Positions 1 through 12,906 of a stretch of DNA of 64,000 bases are shown piece after piece; positions within the stretch are counted from its first letter, which is position 1; the number at the start of each line of letters is the position of its first letter. A program made the translations under genes and the position numbers. The notes beneath the pieces are model-generated. The model saw nothing but the letters and a program-made list of their open reading frames with translations. It did not search any database and was not told where the DNA came from. The stretch comes from Rugamonas rivuli (GTDB taxonomy: Bacteria; Pseudomonadota; Gammaproteobacteria; Burkholderiales; Burkholderiaceae_D), in assembly GCF_009380165.1 (NCBI RefSeq), contig NZ_WHUF01000004.1:62001-126000 (forward strand), given 5' to 3'.

Positions 1-541
1 GATAAGGACCGGCGCCGATCAGCACCAGCGCGACCGCCGCCGCCAACACCAGCGACGCAACCACCAGATCCAACCCCGCCCACAGCATCAACGTCATGCT
101 GCCCGCGCCAACGATGCCGCCCACGCTGAACAGTCCGTGGAAGCCCGACATCAGCGCGCCGTCATATTCCTTTTCGACGATCACGGCCTGGATATTCATC
201 GCCACATCCAGCGTGCCTATCGTCGCGCCAAACAGGAACAGCGCCAGCGCCAGCGACCACGCCGTCGGCGCAATCGCCAGCAAGGGAAACACCAGACAGC
301 ATCCGAGTCCGGAAGCGAGAATGATGCGGCGGCAGCCGAAGCGCGCAGCCAGCACGCCCGTCACCGGCATCGCCAGCAGCGAGCCGATGCCGAGACAGAG
401 CAGCAGCAAGCCAAGCTCCCCTTGCTGCACGCCGGTGCGCGCCTGCGCGAACGGCACCAGCGGCGCCCAGGCTGACATCGCCATGCCCGCTGCAAGGAAG
501 GCCAGGCGGGTAGATACTCGTTTTTGTAAACCGGTGGTCAT
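1..541 (-). CDS. MFS transporter, C-terminus outside window
   Basis: The minus strand reads from an ATG at 541 to the window edge without a stop, giving about 180 residues of an integral membrane protein. It has repeated hydrophobic helices and a short basic loop near residues 65-72 (AARFGCRR), the place of the MFS loop 2-3 motif. This fits the N-terminal half of a 12-helix sugar-type major facilitator (about 380-400 aa) in the inner membrane. The start lies 14 nt after the stop of the DeoR-type regulator, so the two are probably one transcript and the regulator probably controls this transporter. The substrate cannot be told from this half. ORFs on the plus strand here are out-of-frame shadows. 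Confidence 0.75.
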   Translation of the reverse strand, partial: MTTGLQKRVSTRLAFLAAGMAMSAWAPLVPFAQARTGVQQGELGLLLLCLGIGSLLAMPVTGVLAARFGCRRIILASGLGCCLVFPLLAIAPTAWSLALALFLFGATIGTLDVAMNIQAVIVEKEYDGALMSGFHGLFSVGGIVGAGSMTLMLWAGLDLVVASLVLAAAVALVLIGAGPY

Positions 542-555
542 CAGATCCGCTTTCT

Positions 556-1332
556 TTATTCGGCGCGCAGCAGGCGGGTGCCGGCTGCGGAGTAGGCATC
601 CATCAGCCGCGCATCGCTATCCTGCTCGACCACAAGGTGGGTCAATTGGGCGATAGGCAACACCAGGAAGGACGCGACCGCGCCGATTTTTTCAGTCGTG
701 GCGACGACGGCGGTGGCCTTGCTGTGCGCCGCGAGGCGACGTTTGAATTCCGCCTCTTCAAAGTCGACAGCGGTGATGCCGGCATGCAGATCGACACCGC
801 AGGCGCCGATGAAATACAGGTCGGGCCGCAGCAGTTCCACCTCGCGCAGCGCGGTCGCGCCGACGCTTCCGCCCAGGCCCTGCTTGACGCGGCCGCCGAT
901 CATGATCAGTTCTATGTGAGGGCTATCGAGCAGCCGCGCCGCAATCGACGGCGCGTTGGTCAGCACCGTCAACGACACCGCAGGCAAAGCCTCGGCGATG
1001 GCCAGGTTGCTGGAGCCGGCGTCGAGGAAGATCACACTGCCCGGCTTCACCAGCGTGGCGGCGGCAGCGCCCAGACGCGACTTGCCGGATTGCTGGCGGC
1101 CCAGGCGCTGGGTCAGCGTGCCCGATTCCGGCGCGGCGGCGATGCGCACGGCGCCGCCGTACACTTTCTGGCACAAGCCGGCGGCGGCCAGGTCGCGCAG
1201 GTCGCGTCGTATCGTGTCTTCGGTGACGTTCAGGTCCAGCGCCAGCACGGACGCAATCACGCGGCCATCGGCCTCTAATTGCTTCAGTATCAGGTCGTGG
1301 CGCTCTTGCAGCAGGAGATTTTCACGTTTCAT
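556..1332 (-). CDS. DeoR/GlpR-family transcriptional regulator
   Basis: 258-aa cytoplasmic repressor-type protein. Residues 8-50 form the DeoR winged helix-turn-helix (RHDLI near the start, then TEDTIRRDLRDL as recognition helix). Residues 75-230 form the sugar-phosphate-sensing (isomerase-like) domain, with FLDAGSS and NLAIAEAL. The start is set at the ATG at 1332, where MKREN opens the conserved domain; an upstream in-frame start at 1350 adds only six residues. It is followed after 14 nt by the MFS transporter, which suggests a local regulator of a carbohydrate uptake function. The effector is unknown. Confidence 0.85.
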   Translation of the reverse strand: MKRENLLLQERHDLILKQLEADGRVIASVLALDLNVTEDTIRRDLRDLAAAGLCQKVYGGAVRIAAAPESGTLTQRLGRQQSGKSRLGAAAATLVKPGSVIFLDAGSSNLAIAEALPAVSLTVLTNAPSIAARLLDSPHIELIMIGGRVKQGLGGSVGATALREVELLRPDLYFIGACGVDLHAGITAVDFEEAEFKRRLAAHSKATAVVATTEKIGAVASFLVLPIAQLTHLVVEQDSDARLMDAYSAAGTRLLRAE

Positions 1333-1399
1333 GCGCAAAAGTGTACACACTCATGCGCACAATGTAAACAATCACGCACAAATACGCATAAACACGCAA

Positions 1400-3358
1400 T
1401 CAAGGTTCCTGCAAGCGCAGCAAGGCCTCGGCCGAGTTGGCGAACAGCGCGGCATCCTTCTCGATGCGGCGGAAGGCGCGTCCCAGACTGGCGCGCATGA
1501 AGGTGCTGTGTGCGTAGCGCGTCACCTTGCTGTAGTAGCGCTCCGCGAGATCGTTCACGGAGGCTACGTACTGGTCCATCAAATCCGGCGAGATCGAGAA
1601 GTTATCGTAGTTGATCACCGCCGGCACCTTGCGGCCCAACGGCGCCAGGCGCTCCGCCACCATCGCGCAGATGGCGGCGATGGTCGCTGCGTCGCTCACC
1701 TCGAAGCCTTCGAAATTCACGAAGAACAGTTCCTGCTGCGCGTCGTACACCAACCGCTGCTCCAGCGGCAGCGCCAGGAAGTCGCTGCGCCAGTTCATCG
1801 CCAGCGGCGCGAAGATGCGCGCATCCATCACCTTCAGCTGCGCGCTGATCATCGGCTTGAAATCCATATGCGCCAGGATGTCGCGCTCCACGTCGACGCC
1901 GGGCGCGATCTCGATCAGCTCCAGCGCGGACATGCCGCCATCCAGCACCAGCCGCATCACGCAGCGCTCGGTGATGAACAACGCCTCCTGTCCACGCCGC
2001 GCCGCGTACTCGCCGCTGTAGGTGCGGTGCTCGACCTCGTCGACGAACTTGCGCGTCGCGCCCTTGTCCGCCATGAAGGTGCCGACGAACACCACCTTGC
2101 GCGCATTCTGGCTGATGTTGATGAAGCCCCCGGCGCCGGCCAGCTTGCTGCCGAATTTGCTGACATTCAGATTGCCGTGGCGGTCCGCCTGCGCCAGCCC
2201 GAGCACCGCCACATCCAAACCGCCGCCGTCGTAGAAGTCGAACTGGTAAGGCTGATCGATGACCGCATCCGGATTGGTGGCCGCGCCGAAGTTCAGGCCT
2301 GCGGCCGGCATGCCGCCGATGACACCCGGCTCCGCCGTCAGCGTCACCAGGTCCAGCAGCTTTTCTTCCACCGCCACCGCCGCCACGCCCTCCGGCATGC
2401 CGATGCCGAGGTTGACCACGTTGTTCGGCCGCAGCTCCATCAGCGCGCGGCGGGCGATCACCTTCCGCTCCGACATCGGCATCGCCGCCATCGCCGACAG
2501 GGGCACGCGCACCTCGCCCGAGTAGGCGGGGTTGTACGGTTCGGCGAAAGTCTGCATATGGTATTCCGGCTTTTCCGCCACCACCACGCAGTCGACCAGG
2601 ATGCCGGGGATCTTGACCTGGCGCGGATTGAGCGTGCCACGGTCGGCGATGCGTTCCACCTGCACGATGACGATGCCGCCCGAATTGTGCGCGGCCATCG
2701 CGATCGCCAGCGCCTCCAGCGTCAGCGCCTCGCGCTCCATGGTGACGTTGCCGTTGGCGTCCGCCGTGGTGCCGCGAATGATCCCCACGTGCACCGGCTG
2801 CGATTTGTAGAACAGGTATTCCTTGCCGCCCAGCGTCAGCAGCTCGACCAGCTCCTCGGTGGTGCGGGCGTTGATCTTGCCGCCGCCGTGGCGCGGATCG
2901 ACGAAGGTGCCCAGGCCGACGTGCGTCAGCAGCCCGGGCTTGCCGGCGGCAGTGTCGCGGAACAGCTGGCTGATGACGCCTTGCGGCAGGTTGTAGGCTT
3001 CGATCTTGCCGCTCATGGCCAGCTGCTGGAGCTTGGGCACCAGGCTCCAGTGGCCGCCGATCACGCGCTTGAGCAGGCCCTCGTGGCCGAAGTGATTCAG
3101 GCCGCGTTCCTTGCCGTCGCCCTGCCCTGCGGCGTAGAGCAGCGTCAGGTCGCGCGGATGGCCGCCGCTGTCGGCGGCCAGGAAGCGCCGCTCCAGCGCC
3201 ACCGCGATATTCTCCGCGAAGCCGACGCCGACGAAACCGCCGGTGGCGATGGTGTCGCCGTCGCGTATCAGGCTGACCGCATCGGCCGCGCTGACGATCT
3301 TGTTACGCTGAACGGCAGGTATGCCGACCATGGAAAAATCGAGAGTGCGCCCTGGCAT
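1400..3358 (-). CDS. Acyl-CoA:acetate/propionate-type CoA-transferase (alpha-beta fusion)
   Basis: 652-aa family I CoA-transferase in which the alpha and beta halves are one chain, as in propionate CoA-transferase. The alpha half (residues 18-260) has [10 protein letters not shown] near 41-50. The beta half (300-540) has NLGIGMPEG near 316-324 and the TAEPGVIGG motif, with the predicted catalytic glutamate at about residue 343 that forms the glutamyl-CoA thioester. About 110 C-terminal residues extend beyond the usual fold. A GGAGA ribosome binding site lies 8 nt before the ATG at 3358. It starts 13 nt after rmuC and is probably cotranscribed with it. It would move CoA between short-chain acids; the physiological pair is not evident. 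Confidence 0.82.
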   Translation of the reverse strand: MPGRTLDFSMVGIPAVQRNKIVSAADAVSLIRDGDTIATGGFVGVGFAENIAVALERRFLAADSGGHPRDLTLLYAAGQGDGKERGLNHFGHEGLLKRVIGGHWSLVPKLQQLAMSGKIEAYNLPQGVISQLFRDTAAGKPGLLTHVGLGTFVDPRHGGGKINARTTEELVELLTLGGKEYLFYKSQPVHVGIIRGTTADANGNVTMEREALTLEALAIAMAAHNSGGIVIVQVERIADRGTLNPRQVKIPGILVDCVVVAEKPEYHMQTFAEPYNPAYSGEVRVPLSAMAAMPMSERKVIARRALMELRPNNVVNLGIGMPEGVAAVAVEEKLLDLVTLTAEPGVIGGMPAAGLNFGAATNPDAVIDQPYQFDFYDGGGLDVAVLGLAQADRHGNLNVSKFGSKLAGAGGFINISQNARKVVFVGTFMADKGATRKFVDEVEHRTYSGEYAARRGQEALFITERCVMRLVLDGGMSALELIEIAPGVDVERDILAHMDFKPMISAQLKVMDARIFAPLAMNWRSDFLALPLEQRLVYDAQQELFFVNFEGFEVSDAATIAAICAMVAERLAPLGRKVPAVINYDNFSISPDLMDQYVASVNDLAERYYSKVTRYAHSTFMRASLGRAFRRIEKDAALFANSAEALLRLQEP

Positions 3359-3371
3359 ACCTGTCTCCGTT

Positions 3372-4691
3372 CTAGTCTATGTCGAGATCCTGTTTGTCGA
3401 TTTCTGGCCCCAGCAGCAGCTGCGCCGCTTCGCTCGGCAGCGCCTCCACCGTCTTCAGCTTGCGCGCCATCTGGCGGCTGCGAGTCTCTGCGGTTTCGAT
3501 ATTCTTGGCGGCGCGTTCCAGCGTCAGCTTGGTGGCGGCCAGTACGTCGCCGAATTTGCTGAACTCCGTCTTCACCGCCCCCAGCACCTGCCACACTTCC
3601 GACGAGCGCTTCTCCAGCGCCAGCGTGCGGAAGCCCATCTGCAAGCTGTTGAGCAGCGCCGACAAGGTCGACGGCCCGGCAATGCTGATGCGGTTCACGC
3701 GTTGCAGCTCGTCGGCCAGGCCGGGGCGACGCATCACCTCCGCATACAGGCCCTCTGTGGGCAGGAACAGGATGGCGAAATCGGTGGTGTGCGGCGGCGA
3801 TACGTACTTCTCCGAGATAGTCTTGGCCTCGACCCGCACCGCGCGTTCGAGCTCGCGGCCGGCCAGCGCCACCCCGTCGGCATCGGCGCGATCGGCGGCG
3901 TCCAGCAGGCGTTCGTACTGCTCCTTCGGGAACTTGGCGTCGATCGGCATCCACACCGGCGCACCGCCCTCGGTCTGGCCCGGCAGCTTGAGCGCGAACT
4001 CCACGCGCGCGCCGCTGCCGGCGATGGTCTCGACGTTCTTCGCATACTGCTCCGGTGTCAGCACCTGCTCCAGCAGCATCTCCAGCTGCACCTCGCCCCA
4101 GGTGCCGCGCGTCTTCACATTGGTCAGAACGCGTTTCAGGTCGCCGACGCCCAGCGCCAGCTGCTGCATCTCGCCCAAGCCCTGGTGCACCCGCTCCAGC
4201 CGTTCGGACACCTGCTGGAACGATGCGCTCAAACGCGCCTCCAGCGTCGCATGCAGCTTCTCGTCGACGGTCTTGCGCATCTCTTCCAGGCGCGCTCCGT
4301 TGTCGGCTTGCAGATCCTTGATCTTGGCTTCCAGCGTGGCGCGCACTTCCTGCATGCGCGCCGCGTTCGATTCGGTCAGGCGTATCAGCGCCAGGTTCAT
4401 GCTCTCGCCGAACTGCTTCAGGCTGCGGCCCTGCTCATCGCGGCCGACCAGGCCTTGCGCTTCGAGCTGGCGGCGCATGGCCTCGAACTGCTGCACGCTG
4501 GCGGCATGCGTGGCTTGCGCCGTGGTCTGCAGCTGCATGCGCACTTCGCGCTCGACACGTTCGATGCGTTCGGCCAGGCCGTTATCGGCACCGGCACCGG
4601 CGCCGCCACGTGCACGCAGCAGCGACAGCAACTGCAGCACGATCACCACGGCAATCGCCGCCAGCAAAACGAAGAACTCGATCTGGCTCAT
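3372..4691 (-). CDS. rmuC: DNA recombination protein RmuC
   Basis: 439-aa protein with one N-terminal membrane helix (residues 5-25), a long coiled coil (about 40-190) and the RmuC nuclease-like domain (about 200-400), which includes the motif [20 protein letters not shown] and later [11 protein letters not shown]. In E. coli RmuC limits inversions at short inverted repeats. Length and architecture are typical. It begins 4 nt after the globin gene ends, and its stop overlaps the leader of the downstream CoA-transferase, so globin, rmuC and the transferase look like one operon. Confidence 0.92.
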   Translation of the reverse strand: MSQIEFFVLLAAIAVVIVLQLLSLLRARGGAGAGADNGLAERIERVEREVRMQLQTTAQATHAASVQQFEAMRRQLEAQGLVGRDEQGRSLKQFGESMNLALIRLTESNAARMQEVRATLEAKIKDLQADNGARLEEMRKTVDEKLHATLEARLSASFQQVSERLERVHQGLGEMQQLALGVGDLKRVLTNVKTRGTWGEVQLEMLLEQVLTPEQYAKNVETIAGSGARVEFALKLPGQTEGGAPVWMPIDAKFPKEQYERLLDAADRADADGVALAGRELERAVRVEAKTISEKYVSPPHTTDFAILFLPTEGLYAEVMRRPGLADELQRVNRISIAGPSTLSALLNSLQMGFRTLALEKRSSEVWQVLGAVKTEFSKFGDVLAATKLTLERAAKNIETAETRSRQMARKLKTVEALPSEAAQLLLGPEIDKQDLDID

Positions 4692-4695
4692 GGCG

Positions 4696-5085
4696 TCAAT
4701 CCGGCTTGTTGCGCATCCAGTCGGCGGTTTGATAGAAGGACTCCATCAACCGCAAACGCAGCGCCTCGTCGATGCCGACATCCTCCATCGCCCACGCCAT
4801 CGCGCGCAGCCACTGGTCGCGCTCCTGGGTGCCGATGGCGAACGGCATGTGCCGCATGCGCAGGCGCGGATGGCCGTGCGCTTCGATGTACAGGTCCGGC
4901 CCGCCCATCCAGCCGCTCAGGAACATGAACAGGCGCTCGCGCGCGTTGTCCAGCGTGGGCGGATGGGCGGCGCGCAGCAGCGCAAATTCCGGCTCCAGTT
5001 CCATCAGATCATAAAAACGGTCGACCATCTCGCGCACGCGCGATTCGCCGCCGATCACTTCATAGAGAGTTTGGGATTCAGTCAT
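4696..5085 (-). CDS. Group II truncated hemoglobin
   Basis: 129-aa 2-over-2 globin. Features of group II are visible: TLYEVIGGE at the start, FYDLME, the loop GGPDLYIEAHGHPRLRMRH with the proximal histidine in RHMPF, and the C-terminal tryptophan helix (MAWAMEDVG). It would bind haem and O2/NO in the cytoplasm, and oxygen chemistry or NO detoxification is the usual proposal. The start is placed at ATG 5085 (MTESQTLYE); an in-frame ATG nine bases upstream is possible. It lies between jqsA and rmuC on the same strand. Confidence 0.9.
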   Translation of the reverse strand: MTESQTLYEVIGGESRVREMVDRFYDLMELEPEFALLRAAHPPTLDNARERLFMFLSGWMGGPDLYIEAHGHPRLRMRHMPFAIGTQERDQWLRAMAWAMEDVGIDEALRLRLMESFYQTADWMRNKPD

Positions 5086-5124
5086 AACCTCCATGATAGC
5101 GTACCGGGCGGCGAACCGAGTGCA

Positions 5125-6384
5125 TCACACCAGGGCAAGCCGGCGCAGGCGCCGCGTCGACGACCAGTTCTCCAGGTCGGCCTCGGTGCGAATGTCGTCG
5201 CAGGCCTGGATGATGCGCGACAGCTGCGTGCGATCCAGGCCCGAGTTCAGCGTCAGCCGCACCAGCGAGCGGTTCTTCGGCGTGGCCGGCGCGCAGAACA
5301 TGGCGCCGTAGATGCCGTGTCGCTCCAGCAGCTTGCGCAGCGCCAGCGTCTTCGGTTCCGGGCCGGGTTCCAGCGCGATGATCTGCTCGCTGCCGTCGCT
5401 GACGTTGTAGCCCAACGCACTCAACTCCTCGCGCACCTCCAGCGCATGGGCGCGCAGCGCGGCGCGGCGGTCGTCGGCGGCGGCGACGAAATCGATGGCG
5501 GCGTCGAACCACGCCAGCTCATGCCCCAGCAGGCAGGAACTGAAGATCGCCGGCCGCGACTCGGACAGGAAGTAGCCCTTGAATTTGCTGGAACAGGTGA
5601 TGAAACCGGCACGCCCGGCAAACGCCTTCGCCAGCGAGGCCGTGCGGAAGTGCACGCGCTCGCTCAAGCCCAGGTCCGCCACCAGCCCGGCGCCGCGCGG
5701 CCCGTGCGTGCCCAGCGAATGCGATTCGTCGACGATCAGCAGGCAGCCGCTGCGCTCGGCAATTTCCACCAGTTCCCGCAACGGCGCCACGCTGCCGTTG
5801 GTGCTGTACAGCGCGTCGACCACGATCAGGCCGCGCCCATGCCGCGCCAGCTGCTTCTGCAGATGCTCGATGTCGTTGTGCAGGAAGGGCAGCGGCGTCG
5901 CGCCGGCCGACTGCACGCCTTCCCACAGCGAGGCATGGGCCTGCATGTCCAGGTAGACCGGAATGCCAGGCGCGGCCAGCGTCTGCACCAGGCCGACGTT
6001 GGCCGCCCAGCCGGACTGCGCCATGATGCCGTCCTGCGCGCCCATGAACTGCGCGAACTTGCGTTCCAGCCGGTGCTGCGCGCTGCCCTCCTGCAGGTAC
6101 ACGGCCGACATCAGCAGCTCGCCCTGGCTGTGCGCAAGCGCCGCCATTTGCGCCCCCATCAGCGCCGGTTCACCGGCCAGGCACAGGTAGTCGTTCCCGG
6201 CCAGGAACACGGCGCTGGCCGGGGTCGGTTGCCAGGCGTGCGGGTGCTCCCCGCCCAGCAATTGTTCGATGCGGACGATGTAGTGCTCGTCCATGCGGCG
6301 GGTCACAAAATCGGGCATATGCTGCTCAGCTGGAGAGGAAAAAACCTGGGCATGGACATGATCTTGAGCAATCGCGTTGGCCAT
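5125..6384 (-). CDS. jqsA: CqsA/JqsA-type alpha-hydroxyketone autoinducer synthase
   Basis: 419-aa PLP-dependent alpha-oxoamine synthase fold enzyme. The Schiff-base lysine is at about residue 253 (TASLAKAFAGRAG), DESHSLG at 219-225 binds the cofactor, and SAVYLQEGS lies near 93-101. CqsA enzymes condense an acyl-CoA with an amino acid or SAM to give an alpha-hydroxyketone signal. The gene is divergent from a six-helix histidine kinase and a response regulator. This is the layout of the JQS system described in Janthinobacterium/Duganella HH01 and distinguishes it from KBL or ALAS relatives. The signal chain length cannot be read from sequence. Confidence 0.92.
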   Translation of the reverse strand: MANAIAQDHVHAQVFSSPAEQHMPDFVTRRMDEHYIVRIEQLLGGEHPHAWQPTPASAVFLAGNDYLCLAGEPALMGAQMAALAHSQGELLMSAVYLQEGSAQHRLERKFAQFMGAQDGIMAQSGWAANVGLVQTLAAPGIPVYLDMQAHASLWEGVQSAGATPLPFLHNDIEHLQKQLARHGRGLIVVDALYSTNGSVAPLRELVEIAERSGCLLIVDESHSLGTHGPRGAGLVADLGLSERVHFRTASLAKAFAGRAGFITCSSKFKGYFLSESRPAIFSSCLLGHELAWFDAAIDFVAAADDRRAALRAHALEVREELSALGYNVSDGSEQIIALEPGPEPKTLALRKLLERHGIYGAMFCAPATPKNRSLVRLTLNSGLDRTQLSRIIQACDDIRTEADLENWSSTRRLRRLALV

Positions 6385-6466
6385 TTTTAGACTCCTTTGG
6401 TAGTTTTGGAAAAGGTTGTTTTTTTATGATTCCGTTAGCAACCTTGAGGCCAAAAAAACAAGAAGT

Positions 6467-6495
6467 GATTGACGCCGATCAATTATTGAATTGAT
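6467..6495. promoter_or_regulatory. Repeated TTGA/TCAA half-sites in the jqsA-jqsS divergent region
   Basis: The 171-bp gap between the divergent jqsA and jqsS starts carries ATTGA (6468-6472), TCAAT (6479-6483), ATTGA (6485-6489) and TTGAT (6491-6495), forming overlapping imperfect palindromes. The region is AT-rich compared with its flanks. Its position suits an operator or promoter for one or both genes. No regulator has been linked to it from the sequence, and no confident -35/-10 pair was found. Confidence 0.35.
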
Positions 6496-6555
6496 ATGCC
6501 GGATCGCGTTGTAATTTAAGGCGATCATGGCAACTTGATAAAAGTCAATCCGACC

Positions 6556-7836
<1,281 letters not shown>

Positions 7837-7839
7837 CAC

Positions 7840-8850
7840 ATGCATTTGCCCGTCTATTCCCACCCCACGCTGACCGTGCTGGTCGACGACAGCGACTCCT
7901 TCCTGCGCAGCCTGTCGTTCCAGCTCGATCCCATGCTGGCCAGCCAGACCTTCCACGACACCACCACGGCGCTGCAATGGTTGCGACAGGGACCGCCATC
8001 GGGCTGCGTGCCGCTGCACGTCAACTTCGACATGCACAACCTGCCGGCCGACCAGTGCAATGTGGCGCTGGACCTGGAGCGCATCTACCGCATCGGCGAG
8101 CAGCGCCAGCGCTTCGCCACGCCGTCGGTGCTGGTGATCGATTACTCGATGCCGCAGATGAACGGCCTGGAATTCTGTGCGGCGGTGGAGCACCTGCCCT
8201 GCAAGAAGATTTTGTTCACCGGCGCGGCCGATGAGAAGATCGCCGTCAGCGCCTTCAACCGCGGCCTGATCGACCGCTACATCAAGAAGAGTGACGACCA
8301 TGCGCTCGATATCCTGGAGTTGGAAATCGCCGCGCTGCAGCGCGACTATTTCGACACCCAGTCGGAAACGCTGCGCGAGCTGGTGCTGCTGCATAACTAC
8401 AACTTCCTCGGCGACCCCGCGTTGGCGCGGCTGGTGCGGGAGCTCAGCGCGCGCATGGGTTTCGTCGAACACTACATCTTCCCGAATCCGACCGGCATCC
8501 TGTTCCTCGACAAGCACGGCAAGGCCAGCCTGATGATGATAGAAACCGAACAGGGCATGTATGCGCAGTACGAGATCGCGCGCGACAGCGATGCGCCGCC
8601 GTCGCTGATGGATGCGCTGCTGGAGCGGCGCGTGCTGCCGTTCTTCTCCGATCCGGACGGCGACGGCATGTACTCGCGCCGCGTCGGCGAGAACTGGCAC
8701 CGCTACTGCGCGGCGCCGCAGATATGCCAGGGCCGCGAGACCTACTACTGGGCGTTGTTCGACCTGCCGTCGCACTACTTCGACCAGCAGCCCTATGCCT
8801 ACGCCGATTTCCTCAAGGAGCGGGCGGCATTGGACAGCATCGCCGCCTGA
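7840..8850 (+). CDS. jqsR: JqsR-type response regulator
   Basis: 336-aa protein. Residues 11-155 are a receiver domain with the acidic pair DDSDS near 16-20, the phosphoacceptor Asp at about 101 (VIDYSMPQMNG) and a lysine in the KKSDD segment. The receiver is longer than usual before the phosphoacceptor. The output half (160-330) has no helix-turn-helix that I can see, as in LqsR/JqsR regulators, so it does not look like a classical DNA-binding regulator. It starts 3 nt after jqsS and ends 3 nt before the convergent permease gene. Confidence 0.88.
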   Translation: MHLPVYSHPTLTVLVDDSDSFLRSLSFQLDPMLASQTFHDTTTALQWLRQGPPSGCVPLHVNFDMHNLPADQCNVALDLERIYRIGEQRQRFATPSVLVIDYSMPQMNGLEFCAAVEHLPCKKILFTGAADEKIAVSAFNRGLIDRYIKKSDDHALDILELEIAALQRDYFDTQSETLRELVLLHNYNFLGDPALARLVRELSARMGFVEHYIFPNPTGILFLDKHGKASLMMIETEQGMYAQYEIARDSDAPPSLMDALLERRVLPFFSDPDGDGMYSRRVGENWHRYCAAPQICQGRETYYWALFDLPSHYFDQQPYAYADFLKERAALDSIAA

Positions 8851-8853
8851 GGT

Positions 8854-11391
8854 CTAAGCCTCTCGGAGCGTTTGCAGCGGCGGCTGGCGCAGCACATTAC
8901 GCAAGCCCAGCCAGCCGCCAGCGATGGCGCACAGCGCGCCCGCCACCAGCCCGACCAACCACACGACAGGACTGAAGCTCCAGGCGAATTTGAACTGATA
9001 GGTGGCCAGCGCCCAGCCCATGGCAGCCGCGCCGCTGGCCGCCAGCACGCCGGACAAGGCGCCCACCAGCGAGAACTCGATCAGCTGCGCCTGCGACAGC
9101 TGCCTGCGCGTCGCACCGAGCGCGCGCAGCAGGCCCGATTCGCGGGTGCGCTCGTCCTGCGATCCCATCAGCGCCGCATACAGCACCAGCACGCCGGAAG
9201 CGAGCGTGAAGACGAACAGGAATTCGACCGCCGTCACCACCTGGTCCAGCACCGCCTGCACCTGCCGCAGCAGGCCGCCGACATCCACGATGGTCAGGTT
9301 GGGATAATCACGCGTCAAGGCGTTCATCACGGCACCCTGCCCTTGCGGCAGATGGAAGGCCGTGATCCAGCTTTGCGACACCTCCGTCATCGCCGCCGGG
9401 TTGATGATGACGAAGAAGTTGACCCGCATCGAACCCCATTCAAGCTTGCGCAGGCTGGTGATGGTGGCGTCCACCGGCGTGCCGGCGATATCGAAGCGCA
9501 GCTTGTCGCCCAGCTTCCACTTCAGCGTCTTGGCGATGCCCTCCTCCACCGAGGCTTCCGGCGCGCCCGGCTTGTCGGCGAACCACTGGCCGGCGCTGAT
9601 CTTGTTCTCGGCCTGCATCTGCGCCATGGTCGACAGATTGAACTCGCGGTCGGCCAGGCCCTTGGCGCGGTCGTCGGTGTAGGTCTCGGCGGTGACGGGC
9701 TTGCCGTTCACGGCGGTCAGGCGGCCGCGTATCATCGGATACTGCGGCGCATAGATCACGCCCGCCGCTTGCAGGCGCTTGGCGATATCGGCCGCCTGCT
9801 CCGGCTGGATGTTGATGATGAAACGGTTGGGCGCATCCGGCGGCGTGGCGTTGCGCCAGGCCGTCATCAGGTCGCCGCGCACCACGGTCAGCACCAGCAG
9901 CGCCATCATGCCCAGCGCCAGCGAGACGATCTGCACCACCGTCGCGCCGGGGCGGCGCTGCAACGAGCTGATGGCGAAGCGCCAGCTTTGATGATCGATC
10001 GCGCGCCGCATCGGCTTGAGCGCGGCCAGCGCGCCCCAGCCCACCAATCCGAACAAGGCGAAGGCGCCGAGGAAGCCGCCCGCCGTGTACAGCGCCAGTT
10101 GCACATCGCCCGCTTGCCACAGCAGCAGTGCGACAAAACCGGCCAGGCCCAGGCCATAGGTGGCCAGCGCGGTCACTTGCGGCGGATCCTGTTCGCGGCG
10201 GATCACGCGGTTGTGCGGCACTTTGCGCAGTTGCAGTATCGGCGGCAGCGCGAAGGCGGCCAGCAACAGCATGCCGGTGGCCACGCCTTGCAGCGCCGGA
10301 TAGATGGTCGGCGCCGGCAGGCTGGCCGAGACCAGCTTGCCCAGCACTTCCAGCAGCACGTAGTGGCCGCCGAAGCCGACCGCCACGCCCATCGCGCTAC
10401 CGGCCAGGCCGACCATCAGGAATTCGATCAGATACATCAGCGTGACTTCGTTCTGCGTCAGCCCCAGGCAGCGCAGCATGGCGCAGGCATCCAGGTGGCG
10501 CTGCATGAAGCGGCGCGCGGCCATCGCCACGGCCACCGCAGCCAGCATCGCCGACAGCAGGCCGACCAGCGACAGGAAGCGGTCGGCGCGGTCCAGCGTG
10601 GCGCGCATTTCGGGACGGCCGTTTTCCAGCGACTCGACGCGCACGCCCTTGATATTGTTTTGCTTGATCTGCGCTTGCAGCCACTGCTCGTAAGCCGAGG
10701 CGACGGCGGCGCCGTTCTTCAGCGACGATGGCGCCGCCACCAGCAGGCGGTAGGACACGCGCGATCCGGGCTGGATCAAATTGGTCGCCTCAACGTCGCC
10801 GAGCGCGAACATCACGCGCGGCGCGAAGGCCAGGAAGTTGGCGCCGCGATCAGGCTCGGAGGCGATCAGCTGCGCCACGGTGAAGCTCTTGTCGCCCAGT
10901 TTGATCTGGCCGCCGATGGAGGTCTTCAGGCTGCCCAGCAGGCCGGCGTCTATCCACACCGTGCCTGATGCGGGCACGCTGTTGGCGGCCGTGCCGTAGC
11001 TTTGCTCGGCCTGTTCCGGGTTGGTGGTGATCTTCAACTGGCCGCGCAGCGGATAGCCGGGACCGACCGCCTTCAACGACGCCAGCAACGACGTCGATTG
11101 CTCGCCCTCGCCCGCCTGCGCCATGCTGGGGAAGCTGACCGTGTCGGTCATCAGCAGCCCGCGCCGCTCAGCCTCCGCGCGCCAGGCCGGGTTGACCGGC
11201 AGGTCTGCATTGATGACAACGTCCGCGCCCAGCAGCTGATGGGCATCGCGATCGAGGCCGCTGCGCAGGCGGTCGATGAAAAATCCGGTGGCGGACAAGG
11301 CGGCCACCGCCACCGTCAACGCGATCAGCAGGAAGCGCAGTTGGCCGGCACGCCAGTCGCGCAACGTCATCTTCAAGGCAAGTTTGAGCAT
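8854..11391 (-). CDS. FtsX-like ABC transporter permease (YbbP type)
   Basis: 845-aa inner-membrane protein with one N-terminal helix (about residues 20-38), a large periplasmic domain, then two FtsX-like permease units (about 260-500 and 715-845). This is the YbbP layout. In E. coli the partner ATPase YbbA is encoded next to it, but no ABC ATPase occurs on either side here, so the partner must lie elsewhere. The gene starts 9 nt after the adenine deaminase-like gene and is probably cotranscribed with it. It ends tail to tail with jqsR with no visible terminator. The substrate is unknown, and lipid or lipoprotein handling is only a family-based guess. Confidence 0.82.
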   Translation of the reverse strand: MLKLALKMTLRDWRAGQLRFLLIALTVAVAALSATGFFIDRLRSGLDRDAHQLLGADVVINADLPVNPAWRAEAERRGLLMTDTVSFPSMAQAGEGEQSTSLLASLKAVGPGYPLRGQLKITTNPEQAEQSYGTAANSVPASGTVWIDAGLLGSLKTSIGGQIKLGDKSFTVAQLIASEPDRGANFLAFAPRVMFALGDVEATNLIQPGSRVSYRLLVAAPSSLKNGAAVASAYEQWLQAQIKQNNIKGVRVESLENGRPEMRATLDRADRFLSLVGLLSAMLAAVAVAMAARRFMQRHLDACAMLRCLGLTQNEVTLMYLIEFLMVGLAGSAMGVAVGFGGHYVLLEVLGKLVSASLPAPTIYPALQGVATGMLLLAAFALPPILQLRKVPHNRVIRREQDPPQVTALATYGLGLAGFVALLLWQAGDVQLALYTAGGFLGAFALFGLVGWGALAALKPMRRAIDHQSWRFAISSLQRRPGATVVQIVSLALGMMALLVLTVVRGDLMTAWRNATPPDAPNRFIINIQPEQAADIAKRLQAAGVIYAPQYPMIRGRLTAVNGKPVTAETYTDDRAKGLADREFNLSTMAQMQAENKISAGQWFADKPGAPEASVEEGIAKTLKWKLGDKLRFDIAGTPVDATITSLRKLEWGSMRVNFFVIINPAAMTEVSQSWITAFHLPQGQGAVMNALTRDYPNLTIVDVGGLLRQVQAVLDQVVTAVEFLFVFTLASGVLVLYAALMGSQDERTRESGLLRALGATRRQLSQAQLIEFSLVGALSGVLAASGAAAMGWALATYQFKFAWSFSPVVWLVGLVAGALCAIAGGWLGLRNVLRQPPLQTLREA

Positions 11392-11400
11392 GGAGGTTTT

Positions 11401-12906
<1,506 letters not shown>

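Noticed and set aside
956..3562. Long plus-strand frame of 868 codons
   Set aside because: It is antisense to three well-supported minus-strand genes, is rich in His, Arg and Gln, and contains no recognisable domain; this is typical of a high-GC shadow frame.
6526..6537. ATG at 6526 as start of jqsS
   Set aside because: It runs into a stop after three codons; the kinase frame begins at 6535 (TTG) or, more likely, ATG 6556.
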